Assembly: GCF_000599985.1 (NCBI RefSeq)
Contig: NZ_CP007445.1
Coordinates: 744,001 to 808,000 of the forward strand
Direction: 5' to 3'
Origin: Gilliamella apicola
Lineage (GTDB): Bacteria > Pseudomonadota > Gammaproteobacteria > Enterobacterales > Orbaceae
DNA: 64,000 bases
The translations under genes and the position numbers were made by a program. Of the stretch, positions 22,067 to 31,090 are shown in pieces. Under the pieces are notes generated by a model. That model had not been told where the DNA came from, made no database searches, and worked only from the letters and a program-made list of their open reading frames with translations. Within the stretch, counting starts at the first letter, position 1. Each line of letters opens with the position of its first letter.

Positions 22067-22216
22067 ATTTTTAATCCTCAAGGTGGGATAACGCTATTAA
22101 CCTGTCTATTTGCTATCTAGATGAAAATCATGGGTAGCTAATTGATTGTAAATATGTTTCATTTTTGTTGCAAATAATTTGGTTATTCTATCCGAGTTGT
22201 TTAATATATAACGATA

Positions 22217-22270
22217 AATTGATTAGCAAAGTAATTAAAACTAAGTTCTAATTGATTAACAAAGTAATCA
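22217..22270. promoter_or_regulatory. Two tandem palindromic boxes between tauE-like and osmC-like genes
   Basis: A 21-bp sequence occurs twice, at 22217-22237 and 22250-22270, 33 bp apart and differing at two positions. Each contains the palindrome TGATTA-N6-TAATCA (perfect in the second copy, one mismatch in the first). A third half-like TGATTA lies near 22288. Two helically phased copies in a divergent intergenic region look like operators for a shared regulator; the regulator is unknown. Confidence 0.45.
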
Positions 22271-22356
22271 GCTAAAAGATGGCACAATGATTAAAAAAGC
22301 TTATGTTAATTAGCCTAATTGATAAAAAATTTCAGATAAATTTAAAGGAGTGAATA

Positions 22357-22776
22357 ATGAAAGATCGTTTAAAGTGGATTGATGATTTCGGTTTTATAGG
22401 TGAGACCGCAAGTGGCCATTCTTTAGTAATGGATGGCGGAATTGAGCATGGTGGACGTAATCGTGGTGCTCGTCCTATGGAACTTTTATTGCACGGCGCT
22501 GCTGGTTGTATGGCGTATGATATTATCGCTATATTAAAAAATAAAAAAAAGGATGTGCGTGATCTTTGGATTGAAATTGATAAAGCTCAAGCAGAATCTT
22601 CACCAAAAGTTTATACCACAATTAATTTTCATATTGTAATTACAGGTGTGAATGTGGATAACGAAGCGGTTGAAAATGCGATAAAACTTGCTTCTGAAAA
22701 ATATTGCAGTGCCTCTATCATGTTAGGTAAGACAGCAAAAATGTCCTATACCTATGAAATACGAGTACATGTGTAA
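22357..22776 (+). CDS. OsmC-family protein (YhfA-like)
   Basis: A 139-residue OsmC/Ohr-fold protein. The reactive cysteine is seen in HGAAGCMAYDIIAIL (about residue 51), and the second in SEKYCSASIMLGK (about residue 113), spaced as in the YhfA subgroup. OsmC/Ohr proteins reduce organic hydroperoxides; the role of the YhfA branch is less clear. The AAGGAG site before the ATG is strong. It is divergent from the TauE-like permease. Confidence 0.85.
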   Translation: MKDRLKWIDDFGFIGETASGHSLVMDGGIEHGGRNRGARPMELLLHGAAGCMAYDIIAILKNKKKDVRDLWIEIDKAQAESSPKVYTTINFHIVITGVNVDNEAVENAIKLASEKYCSASIMLGKTAKMSYTYEIRVHV

Positions 22777-22887
22777 ATATCTTCTTATAACAAAAAATTA
22801 TAATCTAATAACTAGCTGATATTAGTGAGTTTTGCAGTAATCATTTAACATTTTATCTAATTGATAGATTGTTACAAAGGAATGATT

Positions 22888-24237
22888 ATGCAACAGTTAA
22901 GTAAAAATATGCGATTTCGAGATATGGTTATTTTGGGATTGCTTTTTATTGGCCCTGCTGCACCAGTGGGTTTATTTGGTGTTTTAGATGCGATAAGTGA
23001 TGGTGCCATTGCTTTAGTTTATATTGTTGCAACCTTGGTGATGGCATTTACTGCCTATTCGTATGCCAGAATGGCGAACGCTTTACCTCATGCGGGGGCC
23101 GTTTATGCTTATTGTTCTTTAGGTATTCATCCTAATGCGGGTTTTTTAGTCGGTTGGCTGTTGCTTCTTGATTACATGTTTATTCCAGCAGTTGCTTACT
23201 TATTTAGTGGCATATCACTCAACGCTTTAATTCCCGAAGTTCCAGTATGGTTATGGACTTGTTTGGCGGTAGTGTTAACAACTACTCTAAATTTAATTGG
23301 AGTAAAAAAATCTGCCAAAATAACTTTAATCATTTTATTGTTTGAAATCATAGTACTATTTGCTGTGTTATTAGTTGGTATTTGGATCATAGCGACAACG
23401 GATCTTAACCGAAATTGGTTACAACCCTTTATTGGCGGAGCTGCATTTACTTGGAGTAATCTGTTTAGTGCCGTATCGATTGCTGTTTTATCTTATTTAG
23501 GATTTGATGCTATTGCCACTTTCTCGGAAGAAAATAGCGGTCAGCGCAACTTAGTTAGCAAGGCTATTATTAGTTGTTTAGTTCTAGCTGGTTGTCTATT
23601 TGTAATGCAGATTTACGTTGCAGCCTTACTTTCACCTTATGATTCTGAATATTTGCGTAGTCATCCTGAACTACAAGGCAAAGCTTACTATCATATTGTC
23701 AATCAAGAGATAAATTTATGGTTGGGATGGGCATTAAGTTTAATGAAAGCGATTGGCGCGTCATTTGCTGCAATGGTAGGGCAGGCTGCCGCAAGCCGTC
23801 TTTTATTCAGTATGGGGCGTGATAAGCGCTTACCACCTTTTTTTGCCAAAGTAAGTCAGAAAAGCCGTGTTCCAACAATGGCAATCATATTTGCAGCTCT
23901 ATTTAATTTATGCTTAGTGATTATTGCTGCTAATAATGCTAAGGGATTACCGACGTTAGTATCATTTGTTGATATTGGAGCCTTAACCGCATTTATTATG
24001 TTACATATTTCAGTTATTGGTTATTTTAAACTGAAGAAAGGTTCAAAAGGTGCGCTTTCATGGTTTCTTGATGTATTTATACCTATTGTGGGTATTTTGG
24101 TGCTATTACCCGTACTATTACACATTGATAATTATGCAAAAATTGTAGGTATTGTGTGGTTAGCAATCGGTTTGATAATTCTTTATTTTAATAGAGATAA
24201 AGCTCAATTAAATTGGTTAGATAAAGTTAAATATTAA
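22888..24237 (+). CDS. APC-superfamily amino acid/polyamine permease
   Basis: A 449-residue membrane protein with about 12 hydrophobic helices. It has the APC features FIGPAAPVGLFGVLDAISDG in helix 1, the GxxxFxGFDA-like YLGFDAIATFSEEN in helix 6, and SRLLFSMGRDKRLP. These, with HPNAGFLVGWLLLLDYMFIP, place it near the PuuP/PlaP putrescine-importer branch, but the substrate is not certain. Translation is set at the ATG 22888 (MQQLSKNMRF), six bases after AAGGA; the open frame extends nine codons further up. An ArgO-like exporter gene follows on the same strand. Confidence 0.82.
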   Translation: MQQLSKNMRFRDMVILGLLFIGPAAPVGLFGVLDAISDGAIALVYIVATLVMAFTAYSYARMANALPHAGAVYAYCSLGIHPNAGFLVGWLLLLDYMFIPAVAYLFSGISLNALIPEVPVWLWTCLAVVLTTTLNLIGVKKSAKITLIILLFEIIVLFAVLLVGIWIIATTDLNRNWLQPFIGGAAFTWSNLFSAVSIAVLSYLGFDAIATFSEENSGQRNLVSKAIISCLVLAGCLFVMQIYVAALLSPYDSEYLRSHPELQGKAYYHIVNQEINLWLGWALSLMKAIGASFAAMVGQAAASRLLFSMGRDKRLPPFFAKVSQKSRVPTMAIIFAALFNLCLVIIAANNAKGLPTLVSFVDIGALTAFIMLHISVIGYFKLKKGSKGALSWFLDVFIPIVGILVLLPVLLHIDNYAKIVGIVWLAIGLIILYFNRDKAQLNWLDKVKY

Positions 24238-24325
24238 TTATCTGATTGAAATAATTTGAACTATTTGATTAATGGTATTAATTATATAACAATGCTTGTC
24301 CATTTTAACTTAATATTTTAACAAA

Positions 24326-24952
24326 ATGATTTCAGAAATCCTACGAGGGGCATTAATTTCAGCCAGTCTAATTATTGCCATTGGTGCACAAAATCTATTT
24401 GTTTTAAAGCAGGGATTATTACGGAATCATATATTTTATGTTTCGGGAATCTGTTTTATCTGTGATTTTGTCTTGATGTCAATTGGTATTCTTGGGGTTG
24501 GGACATTTATCAGTAATAATCCCTTTATCACGAATATATTAGCGATATTAGGTGCACTTTTTTTAATTTGGTATGGCTTTAAAGCGTTTAAAAGTGCAAT
24601 TAAAGGTACTAGCAGTATGCAAGTCCAATCGCAAGATTCAAATAACAACAGTTTAGTCAAAGTAATTTTGGCGACATTAGCCATTACTTTACTCAATCCA
24701 CACGTATATTTAGATACTGTTGTTATCGTTGGTGGTATTGCAGGTACGTTAAATAGTGAACAAAAAATGGCTTTTCTTATTGGTGCTGTATGTGTTTCAT
24801 TCATCTGGTTTTTTAGTATTGGTTATGGTGCAAGATTACTCACTCCTTTATTTAAACAAAAAAAAATGTGGGTGGTTTTAGATTGTTTAGTTGGTTTGGT
24901 AATGTTTTATATTGCTTATCGTTTAATTCTGTATGTATATTACGGTCATTAG
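24326..24952 (+). CDS. argO: LysE/ArgO-family amino acid exporter
   Basis: A 208-residue membrane protein with six hydrophobic helices. It begins with the LysE motif IAIGAQNLFVLKQGL and has LLNPHVYLDTVVIVGGIAG in helix 4, close to E. coli ArgO. The family exports basic amino acids such as arginine or lysine analogues. It lies 88 bp after the APC permease gene, suggesting an importer/exporter pair for related substrates. No ArgP (LysR) gene is adjacent. Confidence 0.8.
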   Translation: MISEILRGALISASLIIAIGAQNLFVLKQGLLRNHIFYVSGICFICDFVLMSIGILGVGTFISNNPFITNILAILGALFLIWYGFKAFKSAIKGTSSMQVQSQDSNNNSLVKVILATLAITLLNPHVYLDTVVIVGGIAGTLNSEQKMAFLIGAVCVSFIWFFSIGYGARLLTPLFKQKKMWVVLDCLVGLVMFYIAYRLILYVYYGH

Positions 24953-25141
24953 GCAAAATTATCTATTCTAGACGCAATTTCAGTTAGTTACAGCATTAGC
25001 TAAAGCATATTGCGCCTTATTTTATTTTTGTTCTGACTTATTTAAACTCTTTTCACTTTCCTTTCTTTGCTAGCTCGCTTTTTCAATAAATATTAGAAAG
25101 ATATAAGAAAATGTTGTTTGTTTAAAAAATAACATAAAAAA

Positions 25142-25157
25142 TGTGATTATTATCACA
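25142..25157 (+). promoter_or_regulatory. CRP-type binding site upstream of the GH3 gene
   Basis: TGTGA-TTATTA-TCACA is an exact match to the core CRP (cAMP receptor protein) consensus, TGTGA-N6-TCACA. It lies 205 bp before the GH3 start. A TATTAT box at 25196-25201 would place transcription near 25208, with the CRP site centred about 58 bp upstream, close to a class I position. Catabolite control suits a sugar-releasing enzyme. Confidence 0.65.
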
Positions 25158-25263
25158 ATTGTATCAATTAATTTTAATTGTTGATTTCTTCTTTCTATTA
25201 TTAGTGCTAGTTTATTAAAAATAATTTCGGATTGTTACTGTAAAACTTAACAAGTATGCAGGC

Positions 25264-25304
25264 AAAACCTAAGCACTTTGGTTAGCAAAGAGCTTAGGTT
25301 TTTA
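25264..25304 (+). terminator. Strong Rho-independent terminator in the GH3 leader
   Basis: An 11-bp perfect stem (25264-25274 and 25292-25302), extended by inner CTTT/AAAG pairs around a 7-nt loop, is followed by TTTTTATTGTTTT. It lies between the CRP-type promoter region and the GH3 ATG, more than 300 bp beyond the argO stop. It may end a short RNA of about 95 nt, act as an attenuator for the GH3 gene, or close a long argO transcript. Confidence 0.75.
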
Positions 25305-25361
25305 TTGTTTTAAGCTCACAAAAATTAGCTTAAACATAATAAGTTATCTAAGGAGTATAAT

Positions 25362-27326
25362 ATGAAACGTAAAACATTGAAGCTACTAGCATTGTTGATT
25401 AGCTCTGCACTTGTATCAAACCCTTTATGGGCAATAGATCAGGTTAAAATTGAAAGTCAAGAATTGAAAACCATCACTGTTGATAATCTTAAATTTAAAG
25501 ATATGGATAAAGATGGGAAGCTAACACCATACGAAGATTGGCGTTTAACACCTGCTGAGCGCGCTAAGGATTTACTTGCTAGAATGACGCTTGAAGAAAA
25601 AGCAGGAATGATGATGCATGGCAATGCTCGAAGTTTGAATGATGAACTTGGTCATGGTGATAAATATAATTTAGAAGAAATCAAGAATCTGGTATTAAAT
25701 GATAAAGTAAATAGTTTAATCACCCGTTTAGAAGTCAGCCCAGAAGACTTTGCACAACAAAATAACCAGTTGCAAAAAATTGCCGAATTATCACGTCTAT
25801 CTATTCCTCTGACGATCAGTGTCGATCCTCGAAATACATTCTATTATGGTAATCAAGTGACTAGTAAAAGTGGTTTTAGCCAATGGCCTGGTACATTGGG
25901 GATGGCTGCTATTGGTAGTGAGAAAGACATTAACGAATATGGCGATATTATTCGACAAGAATATCGATCTTTGGGGGTAACTCAAGCATTATCTCCAATG
26001 GCCGATTTAGGTACTGAACCGCGTTGGGCTCGTTTTGAAGGTACTTTTGGCGAAGACCCAGAATTAAGCAAAAAAATGGTGCGCGGTTATATATCAGGTA
26101 TGCAAAATGGTAAAGATGGTTTAAATACACAAAGCGTTTCTGCCGTTGTTAAACATTGGGTGGGTTATGGTGCTGCCGAAAAAGGGCTTGATAGCCATAG
26201 TTTTTATGGCAAATATGCGTTATTTACCCAAAATGATAGTTTGAAACTGCATATTATTCCATTTACTGGTGCTTTTGAGGTGAATGTTGCAGCTATAATG
26301 CCAACATACTCTATATTGAAAAATGCTCAAATAAATAATCATAAAATCGAGCTGGTTGGTGCAGGTTTTAACAATTATTTATTGAAAGATTTACTGCGTG
26401 ATACCTATAAATTTAAAGGTGTCATCATGAGTGATTGGAATATTACTAAAGATTGTAATGAAGTTTGCATTAACGGCTCGCCTCAAGGTGTTGCACCTAA
26501 AGCAGAAGGAATGCCTTGGGGGGTTGAGGATCTAACAGTTGAAGAGCGTTTTATTAAAGCTATCCTAGCGGGTGTTCAACAATTTGGAGGTGTAAGCGAC
26601 AGTTCAACTATTGTCTCGGCAGTTAAAAGTAATAAACTAGATGAGAAACTAATAGACAGCGCAGTATTGGCAATTTTGACGCAAAAATTTGCTTTAGGCC
26701 AATTTGAAACACCTTATAATGATCCAACTGAAGCAAGCAAATTTGTTGGTAATCAACAATTCCAACAAATTGCAAATAAAGCACAATTTAACTCAATGGT
26801 ATTGCTTGAAAATGAACAACAAACCTTACCACTAGATACTGATAAAAAAGTTTACTTACATGGTTTTATGGCGGAAGCAAAAAATCAATTAAAAAATAAA
26901 GTGACAATTGTTGATGATATTGATGATGCTGATGTGGTGGTTGCACGTATTGACGCACCTTTTGAGCAAAATCATAAAAATTACTTTTTTGGTTTAAGAC
27001 ATCATGAAGGTTCACTTGCGTTCCCTGAAAACGATGAAAATATTGACTTTATCGCCAAGGCAAGTAAAAAACATCCTGTTATTGTAACAGTCTATTTAGA
27101 TAGACCAGCCGTTCTTACACCGATAAAACAATATGCTAGCGCTATTGTGGCTAATTTTGGTGTAAATGATGAAGTGTTATTTGAACGTTTGTTTGCTGAT
27201 AAACCGTATAACGCTAAAATGCCTTTTGCTTTACCTGATTCAATGGAAAGTGTACTTCAACAAGCTACTGATTTACCAAATGACATGAAATCTTTATATC
27301 CATTCGGTTATGGATTAACTCATTAA
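25362..27326 (+). CDS. Secreted GH3-family beta-glycosidase
   Basis: A 654-residue protein with the signal peptide MKRKTLKLLALLISSALV ... LWA (cut near residue 24). A short EF-hand-like stretch, MDKDGKLTPYEDWRLTPAERAKDLLARM, is common at the start of bacterial GH3 enzymes. The TIM-barrel domain carries the nucleophile Asp358 in GVIMSDWNIT, the substrate motif SPMADLGTEPRWARFEGTFGEDP and VVKHWVGYGAAEKG. The second domain (about 470-650) is shorter than in classic beta-glucosidases. It would release sugars from plant-type beta-glycosides in the periplasm or outside the cell. The CRP-type site upstream suggests catabolite control. Confidence 0.85.
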   Translation: MKRKTLKLLALLISSALVSNPLWAIDQVKIESQELKTITVDNLKFKDMDKDGKLTPYEDWRLTPAERAKDLLARMTLEEKAGMMMHGNARSLNDELGHGDKYNLEEIKNLVLNDKVNSLITRLEVSPEDFAQQNNQLQKIAELSRLSIPLTISVDPRNTFYYGNQVTSKSGFSQWPGTLGMAAIGSEKDINEYGDIIRQEYRSLGVTQALSPMADLGTEPRWARFEGTFGEDPELSKKMVRGYISGMQNGKDGLNTQSVSAVVKHWVGYGAAEKGLDSHSFYGKYALFTQNDSLKLHIIPFTGAFEVNVAAIMPTYSILKNAQINNHKIELVGAGFNNYLLKDLLRDTYKFKGVIMSDWNITKDCNEVCINGSPQGVAPKAEGMPWGVEDLTVEERFIKAILAGVQQFGGVSDSSTIVSAVKSNKLDEKLIDSAVLAILTQKFALGQFETPYNDPTEASKFVGNQQFQQIANKAQFNSMVLLENEQQTLPLDTDKKVYLHGFMAEAKNQLKNKVTIVDDIDDADVVVARIDAPFEQNHKNYFFGLRHHEGSLAFPENDENIDFIAKASKKHPVIVTVYLDRPAVLTPIKQYASAIVANFGVNDEVLFERLFADKPYNAKMPFALPDSMESVLQQATDLPNDMKSLYPFGYGLTH

Positions 27327-27658
27327 GTTATCTTGTTTAATATTATTGCTATCTTAGTGATGGCAATAATATTACTATCGTCACCAGTTAGTATATCTTT
27401 TATTATTCTATTTTATAATCATCCAAACTATGAATTAAGGGCTTTTCAAATACGATTTTTGCTGTAATTAATATTCAATGGTAACGTATTCTTCACTCGT
27501 TTTTTGCTGAAAGAGTTACAGGTTACACCTAGGTTTTAGTAAAAAAATAAATTTATTAAATCTCTATTTTACTTTCTTGTGATATATGATCTGACTTTAA
27601 TATCAAGGTTATTAGGCTTACCTGTGATAATAGAACATAGAGTTGTAATTATTTTATG
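27327..27658. other. Gap between convergent GH3 and Sel1 genes
   Basis: These 332 bp hold a hairpin at 27339-27373 (11-bp perfect stem AATATTATTGC and complement, inner ATC/GAT pairs) that may stop GH3 transcription although no T-run follows. Nothing else was recognised in the remaining AT-rich sequence. Confidence 0.45.
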
Positions 27659-28267
27659 TTAGTAACAACCACAATCATTATTACTTTTTTGTTTTTTAGC
27701 TGCTTGTTGCTTAGCAACAATCGCTGATACCTTTTTGGATACAATTGCCAATTGTTCTTTGGCATCAGAGTAGTTTTGTTCAGCTGCTTTAGCAAACCAT
27801 TGTTTTGCTTTGAAATAATCCTGTTTTACGCCTGTACCTTTATAATAAAGGTTAGCTAAAGTATATTGGGCTATCACATTACCTTTTTTTGCAGCTTTGG
27901 TATCCCACTTAATTCCTTGTGAATAATTTTGTTTAGTCCCTTGACCATTATAATAAAGTAAAGCAAGCTGATGTTGTGCTTCAATATGACCTTGATTGGC
28001 TGCTTTTTCAAACCACTCTTTAGCTTTAGTATAATCTGGTTGAGATTCATCTTGTTGCTCAATTGGTTTTTCAATACCTTTGAAGTGACGTCTTTTAGTA
28101 TGGGTTCCATTAGCATACATAATACCTAAATGAAATTGAGCTTCAGCATTGTTTTGTTCAGTAGCTTTCTGATATTCTTGGTTAAAATCAAATAATATTT
28201 GCTGATTAGCACTGACAAAAATGCTGAAACATAAGCCTAATATAATTTTAGCAAAGAACTTGATCAT
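27659..28267 (-). CDS. Sel1-repeat secreted protein
   Basis: A 202-residue protein with an N-terminal signal (MIKFFAKIILGLCFSIFVSA) and about four Sel1 (TPR-like) repeats, for example AQHQLALLYYNGQGTKQNYSQ and AQYTLANLYYKGTGVKQDYFK. The first repeat carries an insertion of about 20 charged residues. The protein ends in NNDCGCY, two cysteines near the C-terminus. Sel1 proteins serve as periplasmic scaffolds or adaptors; the partner is unknown. A second Sel1 gene lies 173 bp upstream on the same strand. Confidence 0.82.
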   Translation of the reverse strand: MIKFFAKIILGLCFSIFVSANQQILFDFNQEYQKATEQNNAEAQFHLGIMYANGTHTKRRHFKGIEKPIEQQDESQPDYTKAKEWFEKAANQGHIEAQHQLALLYYNGQGTKQNYSQGIKWDTKAAKKGNVIAQYTLANLYYKGTGVKQDYFKAKQWFAKAAEQNYSDAKEQLAIVSKKVSAIVAKQQAAKKQKSNNDCGCY

Positions 28268-28440
28268 ACTTCATCCTACAGTAAATCATTCGTTGGCATG
28301 CTTTAGATTACCTAGTTTGTATATGATGCCATATATTAGGTTAAAATATCATAAATAATATAAATATAATGGAAATCTCATTTAATTACACTTAAACATC
28401 TTGCCATTAAAAATTGAAAGATTTTTTTATTAATTTGTTG

Positions 28441-29145
28441 TTATTTAATATCTTTGGAGAGTTCACATCCTTTTTGTAATCCATTTTTGCAAGCCATGTC
28501 AAAATATCTTTTGGCTTCATTCATGTCTTGTGATAATACTGTTCCATTATAATACAATACGCCCATTAATACTTGTGCTTCAGGATTATTGGCTTTTAGC
28601 GCTTGTTTAAGTAGTTCTAATCCTTTAGGGTAGTTTTTTCTATTTGACAGATATATGGTTGCTAACGCTAATTGAGATTTTAGATGACCTTGATTAGCAG
28701 CTTTTTCAAACCAGAATTTCGCTTTATCTAAATCTTGTGGAACCACTTTACCTTCATAATATATAAAACCTAAATTATTTTGCGCTCTCACAAAGTTAGC
28801 CTGAGCGGCTTGTTCATAATACATTATTGCTTTTTTATAATCAGGTTTTACTCCTTCTCCTTTATTATACATAAGACCTAGATTATATTGAGATGACGTA
28901 TATCCTTGCTTGGCTGACGCTTCAAACCACTTTTTAGCTTGGCTATAATCTTGGGTATAACCATTTTGTCCAAAATAGTAATTGGCGCCTAAAGCAAATT
29001 GTGCTGCAGCATCCTGTAATACAGCAGCTTTTTTATTTAGCACATCTTTATCGTTATAAGTCTCAACTTCATTATAATCAGAATCAGCACTACAACCGGT
29101 CAACAAATTGATCATAATAAATGCCGATAATAGTAATTTTTTCAT
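28441..29145 (-). CDS. Sel1-repeat lipoprotein
   Basis: A 234-residue lipoprotein (MKKLLLSAFIMINLLTGCSADS, lipobox LTGC at residue 18) with about five Sel1 repeats of 36 residues, such as AQFALGANYYFGQNGYTQDYSQAK (from residue ~48) and AQNNLGFIYYEGK. It ends in KNGLQKGCELSKDIK. It forms a pair with the next Sel1 gene and probably arose by duplication. A scaffold role in the envelope is inferred; no direct function can be read. Confidence 0.83.
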   Translation of the reverse strand: MKKLLLSAFIMINLLTGCSADSDYNEVETYNDKDVLNKKAAVLQDAAAQFALGANYYFGQNGYTQDYSQAKKWFEASAKQGYTSSQYNLGLMYNKGEGVKPDYKKAIMYYEQAAQANFVRAQNNLGFIYYEGKVVPQDLDKAKFWFEKAANQGHLKSQLALATIYLSNRKNYPKGLELLKQALKANNPEAQVLMGVLYYNGTVLSQDMNEAKRYFDMACKNGLQKGCELSKDIK

Positions 29146-29654
29146 AATATTCCCTAAATCATATCCTTTTGATATTGATATATTTTACATGATAATTATT
29201 TAGGATGTTAGTTGATTTATTGTTGATTAAAATATAAGTGTTATAAATAATTAATATGGTATTTTCTATTTTAACAAAGCTTATCAAATAGAATTGATTT
29301 GAATCGTTACATCTTGTTGAAAAACGGAGAGGAGTTAACTTGACTATTTGACCATTCGTGTACTTGATCTTTTTGAATCAATATTTCATATTAATAAAAA
29401 ATGTTTACGTATTAATATAATGAATTTGTGTTTTTACCGTTTGATTTATTACTATTCGTTTTGATCTTATAAAAAAGAGATAATCGGTCGATTTTGTGCT
29501 TGATTAATTAACACATGATGTTTCTGAACATTTCACAACACATACACTATACACTGAGGATTCATTCCCAACAAATTAGTTGAATGCTAGTGTTCTTATA
29601 ACTCAATATATGTACTTATTGTTTTTGATTGGTAAAACAGAAAATTAAAAAAAG
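29146..29654. other. Non-coding gap between Sel1 lipoprotein gene and tRNA operon
   Basis: About 510 bp of AT-rich DNA. A T-run directly beyond the tRNA-Lys (minus strand, CTTTTTTTAATTTT) may end the tRNA transcript. No other gene, RNA or repeat was recognised. Confidence 0.5.
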
Positions 29655-29730
29655 TGGTGGGTCGTGAGCGATTCGAACGCTCGACAAACGGATTAAAAGT
29701 CCGCTGCTCTACCGACTGAGCTAACAACCC
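29655..29730 (-). tRNA. tRNA-Lys (UUU)
   Basis: A full 76-nt cloverleaf including the encoded CCA: GGGTTGT acceptor strand pairing with ACGACCC, anticodon loop CTTTTAA with anticodon TTT, and T-loop TTCGAAT. It is last in a three-tRNA minus-strand operon and followed by a T-run. Confidence 0.96.
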
Positions 29731-29750
29731 ATATAGAAAACTGCTAAAAG

Positions 29751-29826
29751 TGGTGGGTGATACCGGGTTCGAACCAGTGACCCCCTCCTTGTAAGGGAGG
29801 TGCTCTCCCAACTGAGCTAATCACCC
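29751..29826 (-). tRNA. tRNA-Val (UAC), copy 2
   Basis: A 76-nt cloverleaf with encoded CCA, acceptor GGGTGAT/ATCACCC, anticodon loop CTTACAA (anticodon TAC), T-loop TTCGAAC. It is identical to the copy 35 bp upstream in the same operon. Confidence 0.96.
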
Positions 29827-29861
29827 CAAATGTTTTATTTCTAAAACGTCACGGTAAAGAT

Positions 29862-29937
29862 TGGTGGGTGATACCGGGTTCGAACCAGTGACCCCCTCCT
29901 TGTAAGGGAGGTGCTCTCCCAACTGAGCTAATCACCC
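29862..29937 (-). tRNA. tRNA-Val (UAC), copy 1
   Basis: A 76-nt tRNA identical to the gene at 29751-29826, with anticodon TAC and encoded CCA. It is the first gene of the Val-Val-Lys operon and lies 17 bp downstream of a strong promoter -10 box. Confidence 0.96.
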
Positions 29938-29954
29938 TTACCGTGTGGATGTGC

Positions 29955-29982
29955 ATTATAAGGCACGTCTTATTTCAGTCAA
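29955..29982 (-). promoter_or_regulatory. Sigma-70 promoter of the tRNA operon
   Basis: On the minus strand, TTGACT (-35, 29977-29982) and TATAAT (-10, 29955-29960) are separated by 16 bp, with a GC-rich start region (GCAC) as is usual for stringently controlled stable-RNA promoters. Confidence 0.85.
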
Positions 29983-30136
29983 CCTTTTTTTTTAATTTTC
30001 TGCAAAAACAGCTTTGTTCGATTCAATTTTAAACGTTTTTTGAGTGATGAATCACAAAAACAGCTTTTATTTATGTTTACATCAGTTGTTGTAACTATGA
30101 TTTATGGATGAAATTATTTTTATGGGCAGTTAATTG

Positions 30137-31090
30137 ATGAAGATAAAAGATAAATGCAGGGTTGTAATTCATGTCGAACCCAAAACTATACGATATAAGA
30201 TAAGTCAATCTAATGGGCTATTAAAGTTTTCTCCTTTTGGAGATTTAATTGAATATGATTATCAAAATTTCAATGATATTGATATTTTTATTAGCCAATT
30301 ACAAGCTAAGTTACCAAAATATACAAAATATGAAATAAACCTTTCTGATAACTATATTCAATTGACAAAATTAACTATGCCGGATGTGAAATTGCAACCC
30401 AATGAAATTACTTTGTATATTGAAGCTTCGATCTATAAGTTATTTGAATTGTCAGCTAAACATGTCTTTTTTGATTTCATTTTTTTAACTGATAAACAGA
30501 AACAAAAGCAAGTTATAGTTGCAATATGTGAGCGCGATTACGTTAATGGCTGGATTGAGTTATTAAAGAAAAATGAATGTTTAATCAATTTTATTGGTTA
30601 TATATATGATAATAAAAAATTTAATTTTTTACCATGGCGAAAAAATCAATATAAAAAGCAAAAATTCTATTTATCTATTGTTATAGTATGTTGGATAGGG
30701 GGGATGAGTTGTTTATATTGTTATATATGGAGGCAAGCCCAAACAAAATTAACCCATTTTATTATGGACGTTTCACAGCAAGGGCTTATTGAGCAAAAAT
30801 TAAAAGAACAATTATCAACTTATTTACCTAATCCTTCATTGAGTCAAAAACAAATCCAGCAGTCATTAATATTAATTTCAGAACGATTACCTACAAATAT
30901 ATGGTTAACTTCGTTCACTTATGAACCCAATAAAATAACAATAAAAGGGCATAGTTTTAACTATATTGAACTCACTAATTTTAACCTAAATCTTTTACAA
31001 CATAAAAATGTCAGTAAAAGCCAAATCAAGACAATTTCTAATAATAAACACAGTCTTTTTTTTGAAGTGGATATTAACTTAAATGAATAG
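30137..31090 (+). CDS. PilM-PilN fusion (HofM/HofN-like) for competence/pilus machinery
   Basis: A 317-residue protein that appears to join two usually separate genes. Residues 1 to about 165 resemble the N-terminal half of the actin-like cytoplasmic PilM/HofM. From NFLPWRKNQYKKQKFYLSIVIVCW (about residue 170) it reads as a PilN/HofN with its LPWR box, one membrane helix and a periplasmic region (SERLPTNIWLTSFTYEPNKITIKG). HofM is about 260 residues in E. coli, so its C-terminal half seems lost. ATG 30137 follows an in-frame TTG. It overlaps the PilO-like gene by eight bases in a hof/pilMNOPQ cluster for a type IV pilus or DNA uptake. Confidence 0.7.
   Translation: MKIKDKCRVVIHVEPKTIRYKISQSNGLLKFSPFGDLIEYDYQNFNDIDIFISQLQAKLPKYTKYEINLSDNYIQLTKLTMPDVKLQPNEITLYIEASIYKLFELSAKHVFFDFIFLTDKQKQKQVIVAICERDYVNGWIELLKKNECLINFIGYIYDNKKFNFLPWRKNQYKKQKFYLSIVIVCWIGGMSCLYCYIWRQAQTKLTHFIMDVSQQGLIEQKLKEQLSTYLPNPSLSQKQIQQSLILISERLPTNIWLTSFTYEPNKITIKGHSFNYIELTNFNLNLLQHKNVSKSQIKTISNNKHSLFFEVDINLNE

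Noticed and set aside
29596..29811. A 71-codon open frame on the minus strand
   Set aside because: It runs through the tRNA-Lys and tRNA-Val genes; its peptide (VTGSNPVSPTT) is the well-known artefact of translating tRNA sequence.
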